A stretch of DNA of 64,000 nt from JALYXI01 sp963716685 (GTDB lineage Bacteria; Acidobacteriota; Terriglobia; Bryobacterales; Bryobacteraceae). The DNA lies in assembly GCA_963716685.1 (NCBI GenBank), contig CAVQTR010000003.1:1116001-1180000 (forward strand), written 5' to 3'. The position numbers and the translations under genes were made by a program. Position 1 is the stretch's first letter. Each line of letters starts with the position of its first letter. Shown here in pieces: positions 49,850-58,517 of this stretch. The notes under the pieces were generated by a model that was given only the letters and a program-made list of their open reading frames with translations, had not been told where the DNA came from and made no database searches.

Positions 49850-50401
49850 TTACGAGCGGACCGCTACCTTTACCATGGAGGGCCGCAGCAACTTGCCCTT
49901 GAATTTATAACCGCGCTGGAAATCGCTGATGACCGTATGGTCTTCCGCGTCCTCGGTCTGCACCTTCTCCACAGCCTGATGCAGGTGCGGGTCGAAGGCC
50001 GCGCCTTTGGTTTCGATGGGTTCGAGACCCATTTTCTTCAGGGTGGAGGCGAGGCGATCGTAGATCATTTCGACGCCCTTGACGTAATCTTTCCCGCTGG
50101 CATCGGCTTTCAGGGCCAGATCGAAATTGTCCAGCACCGGGAGAATCTCGCGGACCACTTCCATGCCCGCATACTGGGCGAAATCGGCGCGGTCTTTCTC
50201 CGTGCGTTTACGGAAATTATCGAATTCCGCCTGGAGGCGCAGGACGCGATCCTGCAGGTCCGTTTTTTCACGTACCAGCTGGTCGCGCTCGGCGATCAAT
50301 TCGGTAACCTGACTGGCGAGCTGGACTCCGCCTACGCTTTCCACGGGAGCGCCGCCGTCAGGCATTTCAGACACATTGGGGTTTGACGTTTCTGTATTCA
50401 C
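49850..50401 (-). CDS. grpE: Nucleotide exchange factor GrpE
   Basis: 183 residues from GTG 50401, 34 bases after the hrcA stop; earlier in-frame starts would overlap hrcA. The long coiled-coil (LIAERDQLVREKTDLQDRVL then LQAEFDNFRKRTEKDRADFA) precedes the beta domain that grips DnaK (GAAFDPHLHQAVEKV, YKFKGKLLRPSMVKVA). GrpE releases ADP from DnaK. It lies between hrcA and dnaJ, 7 bases before dnaJ. Confidence 0.94.
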   Translation of the reverse strand: MNTETSNPNVSEMPDGGAPVESVGGVQLASQVTELIAERDQLVREKTDLQDRVLRLQAEFDNFRKRTEKDRADFAQYAGMEVVREILPVLDNFDLALKADASGKDYVKGVEMIYDRLASTLKKMGLEPIETKGAAFDPHLHQAVEKVQTEDAEDHTVISDFQRGYKFKGKLLRPSMVKVAVRS

Positions 50402-50435
50402 GGCTGATTTCAGAGTAACAGTTAGACCAACGAAC

Positions 50436-51473
50436 TCAGGCCTGCGCCCGTTCAAAAGCGCGGCTGATCTGGAGTACGGAAGACATTACCTTCTCGTAAT
50501 TCATGCGGACCGGCCCGAGCACGGCGAAGCGCGCCGTCAGGCCTCCCGGCAGAGGGATGGAAATCCCGATGAGCGCCAGTTCCTTCATGGAAGGATGAGC
50601 TTCCTCGAGCCCGACATGAATGCCAAGTTCCCCGCTCGACTGCTCCAGAAAGCGATCGAGCAGCTCGACCATCCGCTTCTTCTCTTCGAGGGCGCGGAAC
50701 AGGTCCCGCATCCTCTCGCGGGTTAGATGAAGATCGAGTCCCACGAGATTCGACGCGCCTTCCATGTGGATCCAGGGATTGCGGTCGGTTTCCAGAAGAC
50801 CTTTTTGATACAGCACGGTGAGGCGCTGCAGCACTTCGTCGTAAGCGGCGCGCTCTTCTTCCATGCGGCGCAGCAGCTCGCGCCGGGCGTCGATCAGCTG
50901 CCAGCCGGCGAAATTGCGGTTCACGTAATCGCGCAACGAAGCCAATTCATCCGGCGACATCACTTCATCGAGCGTGACCACCCGGTTGCGCACCATGCGG
51001 TCGCGCGTCACCAGAACCATGAGAACGCGCCGGTCGGAGAGGCCGACCAGTTCGATATGCTCCAGTTCCTGATCCGTTCCAGGCAGCGCCGCCGCAATAC
51101 CGACGTTGCGCGTCATATCGGTGAGCATGCGAGAAGTGCGCTGGATGCAGCCTTCCACGGAATCGGCGCCGCTCAGTTCCGCCACCATCCGGTCATTGCG
51201 GCCGAAGACCATTCCACGCATGTTCAGCGTAGAAACGTAAAAACGAAATGCTTTTTCCGTAGGGATGCGGCCGGCGGAAGTGTGAGGCTGCGCCAGGTAG
51301 CCCTGATCCGCCAGATCCGCCATCACGTTCCGAATGGAAGCGGGGCTAAGCGAAAAGTTGGGCAGCTTCGAAAGCGTGCGCGAGCCAAGCGGCTCCCCCG
51401 TCTCGATATAAGAACGAACGATTGAGCGCAGGATCTCCTGCTCTCTTCCGCTCAGACCTCCGTCGCGCTGCAT
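50436..51473 (-). CDS. hrcA: Heat-inducible transcription repressor HrcA
   Basis: 345 residues. The N-terminal winged helix reads LSGREQEILRSIVRSYIETG and SPASIRNVMADLADQGYLAQ, ending PHTSAGRIPTEKAFRFYV (family signature). The middle GAF-like and C-terminal dimerisation domains (LVTRDRMVRNRVV, GIHVGLEEAHPSMKELALIG) complete the family length. HrcA represses hrcA-grpE-dnaK-dnaJ and groESL by binding CIRCE sites, with GroEL keeping it active. Its own operon here starts from the promoter at 51504-51532, which lacks a standard CIRCE. Confidence 0.97.
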   Translation of the reverse strand: MQRDGGLSGREQEILRSIVRSYIETGEPLGSRTLSKLPNFSLSPASIRNVMADLADQGYLAQPHTSAGRIPTEKAFRFYVSTLNMRGMVFGRNDRMVAELSGADSVEGCIQRTSRMLTDMTRNVGIAAALPGTDQELEHIELVGLSDRRVLMVLVTRDRMVRNRVVTLDEVMSPDELASLRDYVNRNFAGWQLIDARRELLRRMEEERAAYDEVLQRLTVLYQKGLLETDRNPWIHMEGASNLVGLDLHLTRERMRDLFRALEEKKRMVELLDRFLEQSSGELGIHVGLEEAHPSMKELALIGISIPLPGGLTARFAVLGPVRMNYEKVMSSVLQISRAFERAQA

Positions 51474-51503
51474 AAACTGTGGCTGGACTTCCCCTTACAC
51501 ACT

Positions 51504-51532
51504 ATTGTAATGCCTCACGGGCGTGCATTCAA
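51504..51532 (-). promoter_or_regulatory. Sigma-70 promoter of hrcA with embedded palindrome
   Basis: On the minus strand TTGAAT (51532-51527), a 17-base spacer, then TACAAT (51509-51504), 30 bases before the hrcA start codon. Embedded is an imperfect inverted repeat: TTGAATGC and GCATTACAA (complement TTGTAATGC) with an 11-base centre, covering both the -35 and -10. The consensus CIRCE (TTAGCACTC-N9-GAGTGCTAA) is absent, so this dyad is the best candidate operator. Confidence 0.6.
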
Positions 51533-51595
51533 CTGAGGCTCCGTTGGCGCAACCTGATAGACTGGCAGTTTCGTTTTGCGAGGGAGACCGAATAC

Positions 51596-52000
51596 GTGGC
51601 GTTTGTGCGAGGCTTTTTCCGTGTGTACAGCTGGATTTTCGAGGCGATTCTCGGCTTGATGGGGATTGCTCTCGGCGTGGGGCCGCTGATTGTCGGCATC
51701 CACAGCGTGCAACTGGGATGGCTGCCATGGACGGGTTCTTCGCTGACGCTCTGGCCGATTCTGCTGGGGTTGCTGGCTCTGATGCTGGTGCTGCTGGCGG
51801 TAGCGGGCCGGATGCGCTGGCTGCTGTTCCTGTTCAGTATCGGAGTGTTTGTGCTGTTCCTGCGAGGCTTCTTCCTCGGTTCGTATTCGTTCGCCGGCCC
51901 GCTTCAGGCGCGGCACGCAGCGATTTTAACCGCAGGCGCACTGCTGGCTGCGCTGGGCGCGTGGCCCTCCAATTCACGAGCTAACTCCAGAGTTCGTTAA
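51596..52000 (+). CDS. Small membrane protein of unknown function
   Basis: 134 residues from GTG 51596, chosen because AGGGAGA lies upstream; the longer frame would start inside the hrcA promoter. Four membrane helices are predictable: ILGLMGIALGVGPLIVGI, LWPILLGLLALMLVLLAV, MRWLLFLFSIGVFVLFLR and HAAILTAGALLAALG. No soluble domain or family motif is seen. The 3' end overlaps the convergent DUF1501 gene by 20 bases. The last residues turn Asn/Arg-rich. Confidence 0.6.
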   Translation: MAFVRGFFRVYSWIFEAILGLMGIALGVGPLIVGIHSVQLGWLPWTGSSLTLWPILLGLLALMLVLLAVAGRMRWLLFLFSIGVFVLFLRGFFLGSYSFAGPLQARHAAILTAGALLAALGAWPSNSRANSRVR

Positions 52001-53348
52001 CGGGGCCGTACAGGTCCTGCTCGGAGGCGAAGGGAACCAGATCGAAGCCGCGGCCGGTGGGATCCGCCAGGAGCGATGTCCAGTCGATGCCGAGCGCGGA
52101 ATAGATGGTGGCTTCGATATCTTCCGGGTGGATATCGCGCTGGCGCGACCAGCCGGGATCCGCGGTGGCGTCACCGCTGGCGTTGGTGGACCCGATGACG
52201 GTGCCGCCGGAGATGCCGCCGCCCGCCATCAGGACGGATTGCTGCAGCAGGTGGTCGCGCCCGGAACCCTGATTCACCGGACCAACCGTGCGGCCGAATT
52301 CGCCCTGCGCCACGATCAGGGTGTTGTTCAGAGTTCCGGCTGCCTGCATATCGCTGATCAGCATGCCGAGGCCGGCGTCAAACTGCTTTGCCAGAGTGGG
52401 CAGGTTGTTGGCCGCGTAGATGTTCTGGTGCATGTCCCAGCCGCCGACGGTGATCTGGATGAAGCGCGCGCCCATGTTTGCCGCCACCAGATTGCGGGCG
52501 GTGATACAGGCATTGCCGAAACCGGTGTTCCCGTAGCGCGTGCGGTCTGCCGCGGAGAAAGTGAACGCGTTGTTCACGTTGGTGTTGTACATCAGCTGGC
52601 GCGCGGCGGCATCGGCGGCCACCATGTCGTCCGTTGTCGATCCGTAGGGCGAACTCTGCGCGATCATCTGGTCGAGATCGGTGTGCAGGGCGTAGCGCGA
52701 GGTGAAGCGCGCCTGGCCGTCCGGATGGGAGGAGTTGGGCAGACCAGTGCCGCCAGGGCTGATATAGAACGGCGCATTGCTGGGCGGCATGAAACCGGCT
52801 CCCACTCCGCCGCTGGCGTTTAAGGAGATAAACGCAGGCAGCGTGGTATCGGGGCTGCTGGAACGCAGCAGGTCGGAGACGACCGCGCCAATGTGGGGCG
52901 CGATGGCGGAGTTGCCCTGCGTGGGGTTGCGGCCGATTTGCACCCATGTCTGGGCGAGGCCGTGGACCGCGGCCCAGGAGCGCGTGGAACGAAGCAGCGC
53001 CAGCGAACTCAGCTGGCTGGCGAGATTCGGCATCAGGCCCTGCGGGAACATCACCTTGTTATAGGGCGTGGGATTGAAGCTGGCCGGAGTCCACGGGCCT
53101 ACTTTCAGATCGAAAGTGTCGGTGTGGCTGGGCGCGCCGGCCATCAGGACGAAGATGACGTTTTTAGCGGTGTTCTTCGGGGTGGCGGCTGCCTTGGCCA
53201 CCCGTTCAAACGGCTTGGCAGGCAGCAGGAAATAGCCGCCCACGGCGCTGGCTACATGGCGAAAGAACATGCGGCGGCCGATGGCGGGGCGCTTCCAGAA
53301 AAAGCTGTGAGGATGGCGGGAACTGTCGAATCCGAATTTGTTTTTCAT
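51981..53348 (-). CDS. DUF1501 domain protein
   Basis: 455 residues with an N-terminal twin-arginine-like stretch (GRRMFFRHVASAVGGYFL). The DUF1501 core begins NTAKNVIFVLMAGAPSHTDT and includes FIQITVGGWDMHQNIY, LIVAQGEFGRTVGPVNQGSG, and a GRDHL-type end; these Asp, His and Gly-rich segments resemble the alkaline-phosphatase-superfamily (sulfatase-like) fold, to which DUF1501 is thought to belong. It follows the DUF1549 gene by 9 bases; the DUF1549-DUF1501 pair is common in Planctomycetes and Acidobacteria and is presumed to act together on the outside of the cell, in an unknown pathway. Confidence 0.85.
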   Translation of the reverse strand: MKNKFGFDSSRHPHSFFWKRPAIGRRMFFRHVASAVGGYFLLPAKPFERVAKAAATPKNTAKNVIFVLMAGAPSHTDTFDLKVGPWTPASFNPTPYNKVMFPQGLMPNLASQLSSLALLRSTRSWAAVHGLAQTWVQIGRNPTQGNSAIAPHIGAVVSDLLRSSSPDTTLPAFISLNASGGVGAGFMPPSNAPFYISPGGTGLPNSSHPDGQARFTSRYALHTDLDQMIAQSSPYGSTTDDMVAADAAARQLMYNTNVNNAFTFSAADRTRYGNTGFGNACITARNLVAANMGARFIQITVGGWDMHQNIYAANNLPTLAKQFDAGLGMLISDMQAAGTLNNTLIVAQGEFGRTVGPVNQGSGRDHLLQQSVLMAGGGISGGTVIGSTNASGDATADPGWSRQRDIHPEDIEATIYSALGIDWTSLLADPTGRGFDLVPFASEQDLYGPVNELWS

Positions 53349-53357
53349 GGCGCGCCC

Positions 53358-55292
53358 TTAGTAGGAATACAGAAAATCGACCTGATTGATGAGCGCCCAG
53401 GAAAGATCTTCAATGGCGCTGTTACGGAGTGTGGTGCTGGTCGCGGCGGCCAGATATTTCAGCGAAGACGCGCGTTCCGCCGCCGTGGGCATCCGCGAAA
53501 GGAACGTCAGGTACATCTCTTCAACCGCTGCGTTGTTATCGGTCAGCTTCGCCACGGCCTGCAGTTCGGGCGAGGCGGCCATTTTGACGCGGCCGATCAC
53601 GAAGTTGTCGTTCATGACGGTGAGGCGCTGCACCACCGAGGCGTCCGAACTGCGTTTAGCGGTATCGCGGTTGCCGCGCAGGAAAGCGTTGAGCAGATTG
53701 GCTCCGCCGCCGGAAGGAGCCAGCGGATCGGGCAGCTGCATCGCCCACTGAATCAGCGGAGCGCTCGCACCGTTTACGTTGTAATTGCCAGGAATGCCCG
53801 TGGCTTTGGCGATGGCGTCGTGCACTTCTTCCGCGTCCAGACGGCGCGGGTAATGCCGCGCGTAGAGCGGAATCATGGTGATGTCCCAGGGCGCCGCGTA
53901 TTCGGCGCTGAGCTGGTAGGCGTTCGACTGGACCAGCACGCGCATGAAATCGCGCAGCTGGTAATTGCGTGCGATGGCTTCCTGCGAGAGGCGCTCAAGC
54001 AGCTGCGGAATGGCGGCCTGCAGAGCCCAGGGGGCGGGCGGCGGCTGGTTGGGATCGAGCCGCGCCGGATCCATATTGTCCACCGGGTCCACCAGGCCGA
54101 GATTGAAAAAAGCCTTGAACATCCGGTTGGCGAAGTTGCGGGCGAACATAGGGTCGGCCAGCATCTGCTGCGCGAAGGCATCGCGCCAGTTCTGGGTGGA
54201 GCCCGGCGTCGCCCCGGTTAGATAGACCGGTGTCAGCGTCTTCACCTGGCCGAGCGCCGCGCGCACGGGACGGTTGCCATAGGTAGTGTTCAGATCGTAG
54301 CTGCCGCTGGTCTTATCGAGAACGCGCCAGCTGTTGTACATGGGGTCACCCAGAGTCGGGTTGGTACGCGGCACGTTGTAGTTGATCCGCGAAAAATGCG
54401 CGGCCATCTGTTCGGCCTGAATGCGCGTTACTTTGGAACCCCAGAGGCTGATACTGTCGAGATGGCCGCTGCCGTTGTGGCACAGCACGCAATCGAAATA
54501 GGTGTTGCCGAGGAAGGCGTCCCCGGTGCGCGCCATCATGGTGTCGAAGGAATCCTGCACAGGGCCGCCGGGCGTCTGCATGTGATAGACGTAGTTAGCC
54601 GGACCACCGTTGGCGTCGTCGCTGGTGTCGCCGATGGCAGTCACTACGCTGTAGGCGATATCGCGAAACGAAGTGCCGCCGTCCACCGCCGAGCGAAGGT
54701 AATTGTAGAAGGCATCGCGGCCGCCTGCGCCGGGCTGCACATTCACCGAGCTGGAGACATTCTGCAGCAGGTCGCCCAGCCACATGGTCCACTTGTCGGT
54801 GAATTCCGGCGAGTAGAGCAGTGCCTCGATGCGGATGTCTCGCTTGTTGAGCGTAGCGTCGGCTTCGAACGCGCGGATATCGGCTGCGGAAGGAATGCGG
54901 CCGGTGAGATCGAGCGTGATGCGCCGGAGGAACTCTTCATCGCTCGACAGCGCTGCTGAGGGTTTATTTGCCGCTGCCAGCTGCGTAAAGATGATGTTGT
55001 CGATAAAATTGCGCTGCGGCATGCTTTTGGCGGGTACCGAAGCGGCGGAAAGCGTGGAGCGCGTGAAGGCGTCCAGCCGGGAGACGCGCGCGGCAACCTC
55101 TTGTTGTGCCCGTACGGCGCGCGACAGGAATTCGTCAGGCCGGGCGGTAAAGGAACAGTTAGCGCCGGAAGATTGCTGGTCGCCCTCGCCGGCAAGTCCG
55201 GGGGCGAAGGCAAGCGCGGCGGCGACAAGGGCAATGGGGAATGACGGCGTTTTCAGAAGGCACCTTCCTGCGGGTCTGAACCTTACGAACAC
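53358..55292 (-). CDS. DUF1549 protein with heme-binding-like CxxCH motif
   Basis: 644 residues with a signal peptide (SFPIALVAAALAFAPGLAG). The DUF1549 region is recognisable by FIDNIIFTQL, FLRRITLDLTGRIPSAADIR, FTDKWTMWLGDLLQ and similar segments. Near residue 270 there is FDCVLCHNGSGHLD with a CxxCH motif, the single c-type heme-like site found in this family. DUF1549/DUF1501 genes are paired across Planctomycetes and Acidobacteria; together they are likely to form a periplasmic redox or hydrolytic pair of unknown substrate. No C-terminal DUF1553 domain is clearly separate, though the last 250 residues may represent it. Confidence 0.85.
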   Translation of the reverse strand: MFVRFRPAGRCLLKTPSFPIALVAAALAFAPGLAGEGDQQSSGANCSFTARPDEFLSRAVRAQQEVAARVSRLDAFTRSTLSAASVPAKSMPQRNFIDNIIFTQLAAANKPSAALSSDEEFLRRITLDLTGRIPSAADIRAFEADATLNKRDIRIEALLYSPEFTDKWTMWLGDLLQNVSSSVNVQPGAGGRDAFYNYLRSAVDGGTSFRDIAYSVVTAIGDTSDDANGGPANYVYHMQTPGGPVQDSFDTMMARTGDAFLGNTYFDCVLCHNGSGHLDSISLWGSKVTRIQAEQMAAHFSRINYNVPRTNPTLGDPMYNSWRVLDKTSGSYDLNTTYGNRPVRAALGQVKTLTPVYLTGATPGSTQNWRDAFAQQMLADPMFARNFANRMFKAFFNLGLVDPVDNMDPARLDPNQPPPAPWALQAAIPQLLERLSQEAIARNYQLRDFMRVLVQSNAYQLSAEYAAPWDITMIPLYARHYPRRLDAEEVHDAIAKATGIPGNYNVNGASAPLIQWAMQLPDPLAPSGGGANLLNAFLRGNRDTAKRSSDASVVQRLTVMNDNFVIGRVKMAASPELQAVAKLTDNNAAVEEMYLTFLSRMPTAAERASSLKYLAAATSTTLRNSAIEDLSWALINQVDFLYSY

Positions 55293-55342
55293 AAAAGAAT
55301 CTCCTTAGTTTCGCAGAAGACCTGCATATCCGAGATCGCTTG

Positions 55343-55379
55343 AAAAAGAAATGCCCCGGCTGGGATGGTCAGCCGGGGC
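55343..55379 (-). terminator. Intrinsic terminator of the FecR-like gene
   Basis: On the minus strand GCCCCGGCT (55379-55371) pairs with AGCCGGGGC (55361-55353) across a 9-base loop, followed by ATTTCTTTTTC (55352-55343). The hairpin lies 26 bases after the FecR-like stop at 55405 and 50 bases before the DUF1549 start. Confidence 0.75.
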
Positions 55380-55404
55380 GCGGAGGAGGCGAACTGGATG
55401 AAAG

Positions 55405-56118
55405 TTACGGGCGGCCAGGGCTGATGCCGTTGGCCGCGGTATTCGAGGAGCCCTGAGTAGCGAGCACGCCGGCAGTTGCGCCAACCGCGGCGACGCCGAC
55501 CAGAGCGGCAGCCACCACTACACCGCTACTGGTTCCGGAGGCTGCGCCCGCGCCTGCTCCCGCTCCGGCAGCACCGGCACCCTTCTTCTTATTGTTCGTG
55601 CCGGACGAAGGAGCGGTGGCCCCCTGATCCTGCGGCGTGAAATCGAAAGCCATACCGGGGGCGATGGTGGCGACGACCGCGCCGGAGGCGTTGGCCACCT
55701 GCAGGTGTCCGGCGAGCGAAGCTACCTGGACCGTACCGCCGTGGAGAGAAATCTTCGCCGCGGCCGCGCTGTCCGTACCGGTTACATGCAGCGAGAGAGC
55801 ATCCACGCTGTATTTACCGGCATTTTTCACTTCCATGACGCCCTTTTTCAATACCATGCGGTCGGCGTAAACCTGGCCGCGCGACGCGGCGGCAAGCTGG
55901 AGATCCGCGCCGCTCCGCAGATGCAGGCGAGAAGCGGCCGCACTGGTCTCGACCGTATTGCCATCGAAAAGCGAGGCGTTTCCGACGGTGCTGGCGTTGT
56001 TAATCAGAATCGTTCCGGATGAAAATGCGACACCGATCGCCGGCGAGGCTGCCGCCAGCAGCGGCAAATGGGCGGCGAGCGCCGCGGCAAGCACTGCCTG
56101 AACTCTTACATTCCTCAC
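55405..56118 (-). CDS. Secreted FecR-like protein, Ala/Gly-rich, function unknown
   Basis: 237 residues from GTG 56118, chosen because GGAGGG lies 8 bases upstream; longer frames would cross the divergent gene. The signal peptide ends near LPLLAAASP. The middle repeats short beta motifs (GNTVETSAAASRLHLRSGAD, SLHVTGTD, GTVQVASLAGHLQVANASG) resembling FecR-type beta sandwiches. The C-terminal third is Gly/Ala/Ser-rich with a hydrophobic SGVVVAAALVGVAAVGATAG segment that may anchor it. A terminator follows it. Confidence 0.65.
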   Translation of the reverse strand: MRNVRVQAVLAAALAAHLPLLAAASPAIGVAFSSGTILINNASTVGNASLFDGNTVETSAAASRLHLRSGADLQLAAASRGQVYADRMVLKKGVMEVKNAGKYSVDALSLHVTGTDSAAAAKISLHGGTVQVASLAGHLQVANASGAVVATIAPGMAFDFTPQDQGATAPSSGTNNKKKGAGAAGAGAGAGAASGTSSGVVVAAALVGVAAVGATAGVLATQGSSNTAANGISPGRP

Positions 56119-56141
56119 TTGCAGACCCTCCAAGGGTAAAA

Positions 56142-56849
56142 ATGCTCCAGCTATTATTGTCGAGTATGAAGATAGCTTCCGAACCAAGTCAAGAAGTTTC
56201 TGCGGGATTAACAAGTGAGAGTCTGATTCGTAACGCAGCGCTTCCGGGAGCAATTGTTTTCGATCTGGGGAAAGTGATCATACCGTTCGATTTCGCCCGC
56301 GGCTATCGCGCGCTGGAGTCATTCGGGCCCCATGCGGCGGCGGATATCCCGGCTCGCATTCGCCTGACCGGGCTGGGGCCGCTGCTGGAAACCGGGCAGA
56401 TTACACCGCAGGCCTTTGTGGAGGCGCTGTGCCGTGAAATCGGACTGCGAATCACCTACTCCGAATTCTGCGAAGTCTGGAATTCCATCTTCCTGCCGCA
56501 AACGCTGCTGCCGGACGAGATGATAGCCGCGCTCGCCGGCCGTTTCCGGCTGGTTCTGCTCTCGAACACAAATAGAATTCACTTCGAGGGTATTCGCGCG
56601 AAGTATCCGATTTTGCGGCATTTCCACTCCTTTATTCTTTCCTACGAAGTAGGAATCATGAAGCCGGATGTGGAAATATACCGGCGGGCTGCCGAGGCCG
56701 CAGGGCTGCCGCCCGCCGAATGTCTGTTCGTCGACGATCTCGCCGAGAACATTGCCGGAGCGCGAAACGCCGGGATGCGTGCCATCCATTTCCTCTCCCG
56801 GGAGCAACTGGAGCGGGATTTGGAAACGCTCGGCATTTTCTGGCGCTAA
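56142..56849 (+). CDS. HAD-superfamily hydrolase
   Basis: 235 residues from ATG 56142, preceded by AAGGG; an in-frame ATG at 56166 is an alternative. The HAD core runs IVFDLGKVIIPFD (motif I, D-x-G variant with the first Asp, second Asp replaced by Gly), LLSNTNRIHFE (motif II, Ser/Asn), GIMKPDVEIYRRA (motif III Lys) and FVDDLAENIAGARNAGM (motif IV). The DLGKVIIPFD form is shared by the YihX/phosphoglucose-type HADs, some of which are less active. Start codons of this and the divergent FecR-like gene are 23 bases apart. Confidence 0.85.
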   Translation: MLQLLLSSMKIASEPSQEVSAGLTSESLIRNAALPGAIVFDLGKVIIPFDFARGYRALESFGPHAAADIPARIRLTGLGPLLETGQITPQAFVEALCREIGLRITYSEFCEVWNSIFLPQTLLPDEMIAALAGRFRLVLLSNTNRIHFEGIRAKYPILRHFHSFILSYEVGIMKPDVEIYRRAAEAAGLPPAECLFVDDLAENIAGARNAGMRAIHFLSREQLERDLETLGIFWR

Positions 56850-57817
56850 CCTAAAAGGCCGCCGTGGCCAAGCGAGGCGATCTCCCAGGTGGAGACACGG
56901 TAGCGGGCGAGCAGGGGCGGCAGCATGACGTCCACCACATTGGGTTTCGCCGAGCGGAAGCAGCCGGGAGCGGAGATGATGGGGATGGTTTCGGCGTAGG
57001 AGAGCATCATCAGATTGCCGGGTTCCACGGGCGCGAGGAATCGCTCGAGCTGGCCACCCACCATTTCAAGAGCGCGGCCGACGACATCTTCCGGTCCCGC
57101 GGGCGCGGTGGTGGAAGCTACCAGAATCAGCGAGGGCTTGCCGCGCAGCAGGTTGCGCAGCGCGCGGGCGACGGACTGCTCCTCTTCCACGCACGCGAGC
57201 GCGTGTCCGGCGGTGATGCCAAAGCGTTCAAAACGCTGGCGCATAATGCCTTCGAACATCAGGCGGGCGCGCTCGCCGTTCAGCGGATCGGTATACAGGA
57301 CCGAAACGGAACAGCCGCGCATCGGGCGCGCCTGCATCAGCGGCCCGCGCTCTTTCAACATCTTCATCAGGTCGTTCAGTTCCGATTGCGCAACGGCAAA
57401 CGGCGCGCTTTTCACGGTGGCTATGCGCTGCCCCGGGATGGCAAAACTAAAATTAACGCTGGTGGCAATGACGGCGCTGGCGGTGGAATTGACATGCTTC
57501 AGCAGATCGTCATCCACCAACACGCAGCAGTTTTCGGTCGCCAGCAGATTGGCACGGCCGCCCGCCGCCAGCTTCACTTCATAACTGCCACAGGCGATTT
57601 CCGACGCAATCACACAAACCGCATCGTCTTCCCCCACTTCCCCATCTTCCAATTCCGTTACCCAGATACGATCCATGCCTTCGGATTCCAGTACCCGGAT
57701 ATCTTCATCACTGATGGTGTGGCCTTTGGCAAGCAGCTTCTTGCCGCCGGAACGAAAAACTGTGCAGCAGAGGATTCTGCCGCCCGACTCTCTGACATCA
57801 ACGGTCTGAGCTTTCAT
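56846..57817 (-). CDS. Molybdopterin-binding (MoeA/MogA-like) domain protein
   Basis: 323 residues without a signal peptide. The C-terminal half contains VSVLYTDPLNGERARLMFEG and LILVASTTAPAGPEDVVGRA, with the threonine/serine-rich GPEDV loop of molybdopterin-binding (MoeA/CinA-like) domains near 233. The N-terminal 120 residues (beta-rich, ILCCTVFRSGGKKLLAKGHT) look like the first part of a MoeA-like protein. It probably binds molybdopterin or helps attach molybdenum, but the missing catalytic details leave this as a related protein. The 3' end overlaps the HAD gene stop (four bases) on the opposite strand. Confidence 0.7.
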   Translation of the reverse strand: MKAQTVDVRESGGRILCCTVFRSGGKKLLAKGHTISDEDIRVLESEGMDRIWVTELEDGEVGEDDAVCVIASEIACGSYEVKLAAGGRANLLATENCCVLVDDDLLKHVNSTASAVIATSVNFSFAIPGQRIATVKSAPFAVAQSELNDLMKMLKERGPLMQARPMRGCSVSVLYTDPLNGERARLMFEGIMRQRFERFGITAGHALACVEEEQSVARALRNLLRGKPSLILVASTTAPAGPEDVVGRALEMVGGQLERFLAPVEPGNLMMLSYAETIPIISAPGCFRSAKPNVVDVMLPPLLARYRVSTWEIASLGHGGLLG

Positions 57818-57914
57818 TTACAGCCCCCACGCCGCATTTCGCACTCTGGCCGAAAGCGGCTAATAAATATTCGGACCTTTTGTAGGGGAAAAGGAAGAAA
57901 ATTCTCGGAATAAA

Positions 57915-58517
57915 TCAGCTATTTTTAATGTTTGGCAGCTGTACAAGGATATTATTGGACGATTTTTCACCAAACAGAGGATCGCGCTGGCCCGCCCAGC
58001 GTTCCAGGTCGAGAACGCGGAGCACGGCAATCTCATCGCAGGATTGAAATTTCGGACAGCGCAGACAATCTTTCCAGGCTTTCAAAGGCAGTTCGCCGCG
58101 CTCCACTTCGCCAAACCCAACCCTGGCGAAGAAATCCGGCACGTAGGTGAAGGCAAATACAGCTCCCAGGTCGTATGCGAGGGCTTCGGTGACCAGCGCT
58201 TCGACAATGTGCCGTCCCACGCCGCGCGTCTTCGCATCTTCCGCCACGGCGAGCGATCGGATCTCTCCCATAACGGGACTGTAGAAATGAAGTGCTCCGC
58301 AGCCGAGCAGACGATCACCGTCGTAAGCCACGGAAAAATCCCGCATATTTTCCGACAATTCAAACTCGGTGCGCGGGAGCATTACGCCCCTGGCGGCGTA
58401 GCCGTTGATCAGGCCGAGCAGCGGATCAATATCGTGCATACCGGCTTTGCGGACCGTCAGCGTGCCCGGGCGAATGGCCGCAGCCGTCAGGTTTTCGGCT
58501 GTTAGAGCGCTGATCAT
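57915..58517 (-). CDS. argA: N-acetylglutamate synthase, GNAT-type ArgA
   Basis: 200 residues from ATG 58517, which overlaps the argB stop (ATGA); in-frame starts further upstream would run inside argB. The GNAT core is TLTVRKAGMHDIDPLLGLIN, MGEIRSLAVAEDAKTRGVGR (CoA loop near 113-119), and the C-terminal LPLKAWKDCLRCPKFQSCDE (near 155-175) with three Cys, the hallmark of short ArgA-type N-acetylglutamate synthases of delta-proteobacteria and acidobacteria. The enzyme makes N-acetylglutamate, the first arginine precursor. It completes argC-argB-argA in one operon. The gene is not the classic ArgA with an amino-acid-kinase domain; that regulation must be elsewhere. Confidence 0.85.
   Translation of the reverse strand: MISALTAENLTAAAIRPGTLTVRKAGMHDIDPLLGLINGYAARGVMLPRTEFELSENMRDFSVAYDGDRLLGCGALHFYSPVMGEIRSLAVAEDAKTRGVGRHIVEALVTEALAYDLGAVFAFTYVPDFFARVGFGEVERGELPLKAWKDCLRCPKFQSCDEIAVLRVLDLERWAGQRDPLFGEKSSNNILVQLPNIKNS

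Noticed and set aside
52893..54221. 442-codon plus-strand frame opposite DUF1501/DUF1549
   Set aside because: Antisense shadow of two well-supported genes.
57840..57900. Possible ARG-box-like sequence in the gap after the molybdopterin gene
   Set aside because: Only a partial match (AATATTTATTA), single, and not near a start of an arginine gene.
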